Origin: an uncultured Gammaproteobacteria bacterium
Lineage (GTDB): Bacteria; Pseudomonadota; Gammaproteobacteria; UBA9214
Direction: 5' to 3'
Assembly: GCA_905480305.1 (NCBI GenBank)
Contig: CAJQPV010000081.1
Span: 1 to 7,244 of the forward strand
Length of the DNA: 7,244 bases
Numbering within the stretch: the stretch's first letter is position 1; every line of letters starts with the position of its first letter. Shown piece by piece: positions 1 to 5,500 of this stretch. Both the position numbers and the translations under genes were made by a program. Below the pieces are notes generated by a model. That model ran no database searches. It saw nothing but the letters and a program-made list of their open reading frames with translations, and was not told the origin of the DNA.

Positions 1-332
1 CACAGGTTGACCAGGTGATCTTTCCGGATGGCAAGCGCATCACGGTACTCGCAGAAGGACGCCTTGTTAACCTGGGCTGCGGCACCGGCCACCCGAGTTT
101 CGTCATGTCTGCCTCGTTCACCAACCAGGTGCTCGCCCAGATTGAATTGTGGCAGCACCCGGAAAAATACGACAACCAGGTTTATGTGCTGCCGAAGCCC
201 CTGGATGAAAAAGTTGCACGTCTGCACCTCGAAAAGATCGGCGTCAACCTGACGCCGCTTTCGCAAGAACAGGCTGACTACATCAAGGTGCCGGTTGAAG
301 GGCCCTACAAGCCTGAATACTACCGATACTAG
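1..332 (+). CDS. ahcY: Adenosylhomocysteinase (S-adenosyl-L-homocysteine hydrolase), C-terminal part only
   Basis: AhcY is an NAD-dependent cytosolic enzyme that reversibly splits S-adenosylhomocysteine into adenosine and homocysteine, relieving product inhibition of methyltransferases. The frame is already open at base 1 (first full codon at 3) and ends at TAG 330-332, leaving about 109 residues, roughly the last quarter of a 430-470 residue family. The visible segment contains [18 protein letters not shown], the highly conserved block whose Asn and His lie by the NAD/substrate site, then [13 protein letters not shown]. It ends in YKPEYYRY, matching the family's C-terminal tail, whose Lys and Tyr reach into the cofactor site of the neighbouring subunit. 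The gene is therefore intact at this end and truncated only by the window. The internal GTG at 15 is not a start, because homologous sequence continues upstream of it. The next gene, metF, lies in the same methyl cycle on the same strand, which suggests co-transcription. Confidence 0.97.
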   Translation, partial: QVDQVIFPDGKRITVLAEGRLVNLGCGTGHPSFVMSASFTNQVLAQIELWQHPEKYDNQVYVLPKPLDEKVARLHLEKIGVNLTPLSQEQADYIKVPVEGPYKPEYYRY

Positions 333-337
333 CAACA

Positions 338-388
338 CCCCTGCAGGGGGGCGACCGGGTAGATTCATGCAACACTCCCGGTCGCCTC
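338..388 (+). promoter_or_regulatory. Two adjacent hairpins in the ahcY-metF gap (attenuator, RNA processing or weak terminator)
   Basis: The first element is the perfect palindrome CCCCTGCAGGGG (338-349), which can fold as a 4-bp stem with a TGCA loop. The second is a strong hairpin: GGCGACCGGG region 350-359 pairs with 377-386 for ten consecutive Watson-Crick pairs. It can be extended by G-U and G-C pairs to 348/388, and it closes a 17-nt loop (360-376). The extended base of the second stem overlaps the last G of the first, so full extension of one competes with the other. Downstream of the stem (389-405) there is no run of T, so it is a poor intrinsic terminator. It ends 33 nt before the metF ATG. 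A role in separating or tuning ahcY and metF expression is inference. The sequence does not match the SAH riboswitch consensus that I remember. Confidence 0.6.
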
Positions 389-421
389 TAACATTTGAAT
401 TAACTGGTACCTCAACCTTCC

Positions 422-1270
422 ATGACGCATACAAACCCGGTCTTCAGCTTTGAGTTCTTTCCACCCAAGACCGCGGACGGCATTGCCAAACTGGCAACTA
501 CCAGTGCCACACTGGCCAAACTGAAACCGGCTTTCTTTTCGGTAACTTTTGGCGCCGGTGGCTCATCACGCAACCACACTTTTGAAACCGTCGTTGATCT
601 GCAAAAAAATACCGGCATTGATACCGCACCACACCTTTCCTGCATCAGTTCTACACGGAAAAACATTCGCGAGACGCTGTCCGCCTACCAGGAAAAAGGT
701 ATTTCACACATGGTCGCGCTGCGCGGCGACATGCCCTCTGGCATGGTGGAAGCCGGCGAACTTCGCTATGCCAATGAGCTGGTCAGCTTTATCCGCGAGG
801 AAACCGGTGACCACTTCCACCTCGAGGTTGCCGCATACCCGGAATACCATCCCCAGGCCAACAGTCCGGACAGTGATTTCGCAAACTTCACTCGCAAGGT
901 TGAAGCCGGTGCCAATAGCGCCATTACACAATATTTCTACAACCCTGATGCCTACTTGCGCTTTGCAGACCGTTGCGCCAGCGCTGGCATAGACATCCCG
1001 ATTTTCCCCGGCATCATGCCCATCACCAATTATCACCAGCTGGCGCGGTTTTCGGATGCCTGCGGCGCAGAAATTCCGCGCTGGATGCGCAAACGCCTGG
1101 AGGCCTATGGTGATGACATCGCATCCATCCGCGCATTTGGTGAAGAAGCAGTTACCAGTCTGTGTGCCCGCCTGCTAAGAGAAGGCGTACCCGGCCTGCA
1201 CTTTTACACGCTAAACCAGGCAAAGCCTGCCATGGCCATCTGGAACAATCTTTCACTGGTCTCATCATAA
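422..1270 (+). CDS. metF: 5,10-methylenetetrahydrofolate reductase [NAD(P)H]
   Basis: MetF is a cytosolic FAD enzyme that reduces 5,10-methylene-THF to 5-methyl-THF, the methyl donor for methionine synthesis. The 282-residue product has the usual single-domain bacterial length (E. coli about 296). It carries FSFEFFPPK at residues 8-16 with the catalytic Glu at 11 (E. coli Glu28). VTFGAGGSSR is at 41-50, and ALRGD at 99-103 has the Asp that sits near the flavin (E. coli Asp120). AAYPEYHP is at 137-144, ITQYFYN at 168-174 has the folate-contacting Gln, PGIMPI is at 196-201 and HFYTLNQ near 260. The TQYFYN form resembles Pseudomonas-type MetF rather than the enteric TQFFFD. The ATG at 422 puts the FEFFPP motif at the normal distance from the N-terminus. 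No convincing Shine-Dalgarno precedes it (upstream bases are pyrimidine-rich), so initiation may be weak or coupled to ahcY. It is followed 11 bp later by rsmE. Confidence 0.97.
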   Translation: MTHTNPVFSFEFFPPKTADGIAKLATTSATLAKLKPAFFSVTFGAGGSSRNHTFETVVDLQKNTGIDTAPHLSCISSTRKNIRETLSAYQEKGISHMVALRGDMPSGMVEAGELRYANELVSFIREETGDHFHLEVAAYPEYHPQANSPDSDFANFTRKVEAGANSAITQYFYNPDAYLRFADRCASAGIDIPIFPGIMPITNYHQLARFSDACGAEIPRWMRKRLEAYGDDIASIRAFGEEAVTSLCARLLREGVPGLHFYTLNQAKPAMAIWNNLSLVSS

Positions 1271-1284
1271 GAGGCTGTACTCTG
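1269..1284 (+). promoter_or_regulatory. Ribosome binding site overlapping the metF stop and serving a CTG start of rsmE
   Basis: AAGAGG (1269-1274) overlaps the metF TAA stop and lies 7 nt before CTG 1282-1284. In the rsmE frame there is no ATG, GTG or TTG between the internal metF GTG at 1162 and the CTG. The next in-frame GTG, near 1408, would delete the first ~40 residues of the RNA-binding domain. Only CTG gives the family's usual opening (M)RI-x-R-x-Y-x-P. This arrangement suggests coupled translation of metF and rsmE. Confidence 0.65.
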
Positions 1285-2019
1285 CGTATAACCCGCCTAT
1301 ACACACCGCAAGTCCTTGTCGCAGGCGAACAGCTTGCGATCACAGGCCAGGCAGCCCACCATGCCAGCCACGTACTACGATTACGAAGCGGCGCAAGCGT
1401 CCAGGTGTTTGACGGACAGGGTAACGAACACCAGGCAACACTGTTTGAAGTCACCCGCTCGGGGATGACTCTGGAGATCGGTTCCGCCCTGACAACTACA
1501 CCGGAGTCACCGCTGCGGCTGACCCTGCTACAGGGCATCGCGCGCAACGATCACATGGATCTGGTATTACAGAAAGCCGTTGAACTTGGCGTACAGACCA
1601 TCCAGCCTTTGTGGATGCAGCGTAGCCAGAAGCGTTTGAAAGGCGAGCGCATGGAAAAACGCAGCCGTCACTGGGAAGGTGTAATTATCAGTGCCTGCGA
1701 ACAATGTGGCCGGGCAACCTTGCCAACACTGTTAACGGCAGATGATTATGTCAATGGTTTTAATAAAAGCACTGCTGATAACGCGCTGTGCCTGATGCTG
1801 CAACCGGGCGCCAATTCATCACTACGCAGTCTGGAAAAACCGGCTGGCCGCGTAATTGTACTGGTAGGACCTGAAGGCGGCCTGACAACTGAAGAACAAT
1901 CGCTGGCCAGTGCGTGCGGGTTTTCCGGTATACGGATGGGGCCTCGTATACTACGTACCGAAACAGCTGCACTGGCCGCCCTTGCAGGCATACAAACCCT
2001 GTGGGGCGACTTTAATTAA
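1282..2019 (+). CDS. rsmE: 16S rRNA (uracil-1498-N3)-methyltransferase, apparent CTG start
   Basis: RsmE is a SAM-dependent SPOUT-family enzyme that methylates N3 of U1498 in helix 44 of 16S rRNA, acting on the assembled small subunit in the cytosol. Started at CTG 1282, the product is 245 residues (E. coli 243) and begins (M)RITRLYTP, parallel to E. coli MRIPRIYHP. Residues 1-70 form the PUA-like domain, with VLRLRSG and VQVFDGQG. The rest is the knotted methyltransferase domain: LQKAVELGV at 96-104, SACEQCGR at 137-144, VLVGPEGGLT at 193-202 (SAM-binding knot) and GPRILRTETAALAAL at 220-234 (second knot motif). All hallmark motifs are present, so it should be active. A longer reading from GTG 1162 would add 40 residues translated from the metF 3' end in another frame with no family similarity; I reject it. 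The gene likely forms an operon with metF. It converges on chpC with only 8 bp between the stop codons. Confidence 0.93.
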   Translation: MRITRLYTPQVLVAGEQLAITGQAAHHASHVLRLRSGASVQVFDGQGNEHQATLFEVTRSGMTLEIGSALTTTPESPLRLTLLQGIARNDHMDLVLQKAVELGVQTIQPLWMQRSQKRLKGERMEKRSRHWEGVIISACEQCGRATLPTLLTADDYVNGFNKSTADNALCLMLQPGANSSLRSLEKPAGRVIVLVGPEGGLTTEEQSLASACGFSGIRMGPRILRTETAALAALAGIQTLWGDFN

Positions 2020-2027
2020 TTACAGCT

Positions 2028-2525
2028 TCATGCAGCGTTGTCCAATTGCTGTTCCAGCAGACCCTGTAAATATTCAAGATCAGGAATAACCGCTTCCTCC
2101 TGGCCAATCCGCACGATGCATTTCAAACCATCATTCTCGTATTCAACAACCTCATCTGCTGTGTCGTCACCAAACCGGATCAATCCGGGCAGGCCAGCCG
2201 TTACGACCGCATAGTGCTCAATCGGGCTACCGGGAGAAACCGAATTCACGATCATCAAGCGTGAGAAAACCGGGTTCGACGGCACATTCAGCCCGCAAAC
2301 TGCCTCCAGAGAAATCACCGGAATAGTCTTTTCACGCCACTTGACCATTCCCAGAAACCATTCCGGCATATCAGCCCTGGCTTCCGGAGCCCGGTAACTG
2401 CCGATCTCGGCAACAGCCACGTTCGGTAATAACAGGTTCATCTCCCGCAGGGGAACCCACAAACTGCGAACCTTGTCCCGGGTACCTTCCATTTGTGCTA
2501 CCTCTCTCGTATCTGAACCACTCAT
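2028..2525 (-). CDS. chpC: CheW-like adaptor protein of the Pil-Chp chemosensory system
   Basis: This 165-residue single-domain CheW protein probably couples the chemoreceptor (PilJ type) to the kinase ChpA in the inner-membrane-associated Pil-Chp array that controls type IV pili. The domain spans about residues 20-160. It opens with LWVPLREMNLLLPNVAVAEI (22-41), continues with WFLGMVKWREKTIPVISLE (56-74), and has RLMIVNSV (89-96) and AVVTAGLPGLIRF (106-118). The 'LLLPNVAVAEI' and 'W(F)LGxxxWRxxxIPVISxE' patterns are characteristic of ChpC/PilI-type CheW proteins rather than flagellar CheW. The ATG at 2525 overlaps the TGA of chpA (ATGA), so it is probably translated by reinitiation. A second Met at residue 12 is possible but would lose that coupling. 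The assignment to chpC rather than pilI rests on its position just downstream of chpA. There is no signal peptide or membrane segment. It is the last gene of its block, with no obvious terminator before the convergent rsmE. Confidence 0.87.
   Translation of the reverse strand: MSGSDTREVAQMEGTRDKVRSLWVPLREMNLLLPNVAVAEIGSYRAPEARADMPEWFLGMVKWREKTIPVISLEAVCGLNVPSNPVFSRLMIVNSVSPGSPIEHYAVVTAGLPGLIRFGDDTADEVVEYENDGLKCIVRIGQEEAVIPDLEYLQGLLEQQLDNAA
2522..2525 (-). other. ATGA overlap joining the chpA stop and the chpC start
   Basis: On the minus strand the ATG of chpC shares bases with the TGA of chpA. The bases before it (GCGGGGGCGGTCGC) are G-rich but not a good Shine-Dalgarno. Termination-reinitiation coupling is therefore the likely way chpC is translated, tying adaptor dose to kinase dose. 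The junction leaves no room for a chpB methylesterase gene, which in P. aeruginosa sits between chpA and chpC. Confidence 0.9.
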
Positions 2526-5500
2526 GCGACCGCCCCCGCTTCGGAAACACCTATAATCCGCTGAATGGAATCCAGCAGATCATTTTCCTGGTAAGGCTTG
2601 CCCAGATAATTATTCACGCCAATCTCCTCTGCACGCTCACGATGCTTGTCACCGGTACGTGAGGTAATCATGATGATCGGTACGTGTTTTAGTTGATCGT
2701 CATTGCGTACATGCATAGCCAGTTCAAAACCATCCATGCGCGGCATTTCGATATCAAGCAACATCATATCCGGCACACTTTCCTGCAACTGTCCCAGTGC
2801 ATCAATACCGTCTTTCGCGGTCAGCACCTTGAAACCATTGCGTTCAAGCAGGCGTGTTGTCACCTTGCGGACCGTAATGGAATCATCCACCACCATCACA
2901 ACCAGCCTGCTTTCTGTTTTCTTTATGACCGGCAAATCAAGCGCTTGCATACGGGTATTGATGCGGGCAATCGCAGCCATATCAAGTATCATTACAACGC
3001 TGCCATCACCAAGAATGGTAGCGCCGGAGACACTACTAACCGTGCTTAGCTGCAAACCCATCGGTTTGATAACGATTTCGCGACTGCCCATCAGTGATTC
3101 AATCTGGAAAGCAATACGCTTTTCACCAATACGAACCAGCAATACCGGCACATGCCCCTGCGAGCGATTAAGATCGATATTACCTGTCTCCAGCAGTGTT
3201 CCCAGATGCCTTAACTGATATTCGTTACCCGCATATTCATAGACACACTCTTCACTGCCATATGCGCTCATCAGTTCTTCAGGGTTCGCTCTGACAACAC
3301 CTTCAACACTTCCCAGCGGCACACAGAAAGACTGCTCACCCGCCGTAACCAGCAAGGCCTGATTGATAGCCAGCGTATAGGGAAGGCGCACCGTAAACAG
3401 GGTGCCTTCACCAGCGGTTGACGCTATGTGCAGCGAACCGCCCAGTTGCTTAACCTCGCTGTTGACCACATCCATGCCGACACCGCGGCCTGAAATCTGT
3501 GTTACCTCTGTCGCAGTACTGAATCCTGTCCGCAGAATAAATTGCATGACATCAATATCAGCCAGCGGAGAATCTGCCTGTATCAGGCCTCGTTCGATAG
3601 CCCGTGCACGTACTGCATCAACATCAATACCGGCGCCATCATCCTCAATGCGTAATACAATTTCCGGACCTTCACGATCAAACGAGATCGCGATCAAGCC
3701 GCTTTCCTGCTTGCCGGATTTTATCCTCTGCGAAGGCTGCTCAATGCCGTGAGCAATCGCATTTCTCAACATATGCTCCAGTGGAGCAATAATCCTGTCA
3801 ATGACCGTACGATCCATTTCGCCGTCCGCGCCCACCAGGTCCAGCTCAACCTTTTTGCCAAGCTGTCCGGATGACTGACGCACAATACGCCGCAGGCGTG
3901 AAGCCAGACCGGAGAACGGAATCATCCGGGTACGCATCAATCCTTCCTGCAAGTCAGTACTCACTCGCGATTGCTGAAGCAGCAATGTTTCTGACTCACG
4001 CGTGGTGTTATCCATTATTTCGTGAAGACTGCGCAAATCACTGATACTTTCAATCAGGGAACGTGATGTCTGTTGCAGATTCGAGTATCGATCCATCTCC
4101 AGCGGATCAAATTGCTGGTTGTTTGCCTCAACTTCCTGCTCATGGCGAAACAGAATTTGTGCCTCTGTTTCCATCTCAAGCTGACGCAGTTGATGACGCA
4201 ACCGGATAATTGTCTGGTCCAGCTCGGTTAGGTTAAATCTATAATCGCTAACCTGCTGTTCCATACGTGTGCGATAAATACTGATCTCGCCGGCATGGTT
4301 CACCATGTCATCCAGCAACTCGGACTGCACCCGGACCTGCTCACTGCGTACTTTTGGCGCCGTGCGACGCTCGGCCTTGACAGGAATGACTGGTGCCATT
4401 CTGACCGGTTCTGCAATTTCAATATCCGCGTTCACCCCGGATTCATCAACTGTTGCAACAGGTGGCTCTTCAGTATCTGCCACAACTTCAGCCTCAGAAC
4501 CCACACTGGATTGATCATCAACTTCTGCGACAACCTCTATAACCACATCCGGTTCCGGCTCAGCCTGCGCTTCACTGCCTGCACTTTCGGCAACGTCTTC
4601 AACGGAAAATACAACGTCATCAGAAACTTCCTGCTCTTCAGCAACTCCGACTACCTCGTCTGCGCCATCTTGTTGTTGCTGCGTCACGGCCTGCAGCGAC
4701 ACTTCTACTGCAGTTGCATCACCCGGCAATTTGCGTGCCTTAACATTCTCTACCATTTCAGAGAGTCGATCATGGGACTCATGTAACAATGCAAATAACT
4801 CGTCAGACTCGGCGACCTGCCCGTCTGTTACCTGTGTCATCAGGGACTCAAGCACATGAGCCAGATCACCGATGGGCATGATGTCCATCATGCGCGCACT
4901 GCCTTTCAGAGTATGAAGATGACGCTGGAACTCTGACCTGTGCTCATCACTACCCGGTTGTTCCGACCATAAACGCAGCGCTGCTTCACTGTTTTCAATT
5001 ACTTCAACAGCTTCCTCGACAAAAATCTCGTAAAGTTCCTGGTCCATTTCAGAGTAGGGATCATCATCCGCTGATGCTTCCTGTTCCGGTACCGCTATAC
5101 ACTCATCCAGATGTTGATCTGCAGGTTTATTCACCCCTGCATCCAGTGGCTCCTCAACAGCTTCTTCAACCACACGTGGCAGGGCTGCGAGGCATTCTCG
5201 CAAAGCTGCCTGCGATGTCTCATCAAATTCCTGGTCCGGCAACTTCCTGATCAGCTGGCCAAATTCAGCACTGCAATCGCGTAACACTGCCAGCACGCCC
5301 TGATCAAGCAGCAGTCCGGCATGAAACGCTTCGTCAACATAGGCGTTCAGATCATATGCCAGCGATCGAATAGAGATCACTTCGGCAGATTCGGATATAC
5401 CTGACAGCGTATGCACTGCCCGGTAAAGTGACTCGCTGACAACACGAGGTTCATCACCGATATCAAGGTAGTCCTGCATGGTCTGCAAGTGGCCGATACA

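Noticed and set aside
3..332. Complete small gene starting at GTG 15
   Set aside because: The frame is open to base 1 with AhcY-like sequence before the GTG, so it is the tail of ahcY.
350..405. Strong Rho-independent terminator for ahcY
   Set aside because: The stem is good but the following bases (CTCTAACATTTGAATT) lack a T-run and the loop is long; kept only as a structured element.
333..421. SAH riboswitch
   Set aside because: Known SAH riboswitches lie upstream of ahcY, and the conserved GAGGAGCGCTGC and CAGGCTCG elements that I remember are absent here.
395..421. Promoter for metF using TTGAAT (395-400) as -35
   Set aside because: A -10 element at normal spacing would fall at the ATG, and nothing TATAAT-like is there.
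1162..1281. Longer rsmE reading starting at GTG 1162 inside metF
   Set aside because: The extra 40 residues are Arg/Pro/Cys-rich, read out of frame from the metF 3' end, and precede the conserved RsmE N-terminus; no family member has such an extension.
412..1547. Minus-strand reading frames opposite metF and the 5' part of rsmE
   Set aside because: They are shadows of well-supported genes with no recognisable domains or ribosome sites.
2047..2059. Small hairpin TGCTG-TTC-CAGCA just after the rsmE stop as terminator
   Set aside because: It has only five base pairs, lies inside chpC coding sequence, and is not followed by a T-run.
4295..4786. Plus-strand reading frame of 163 codons opposite chpA
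   Set aside because: It lies fully antisense to the acidic linker of chpA, is rich in Cys, His, Phe and Asn as expected from the complement of Glu/Asp codons, and resembles no family; a shadow frame.
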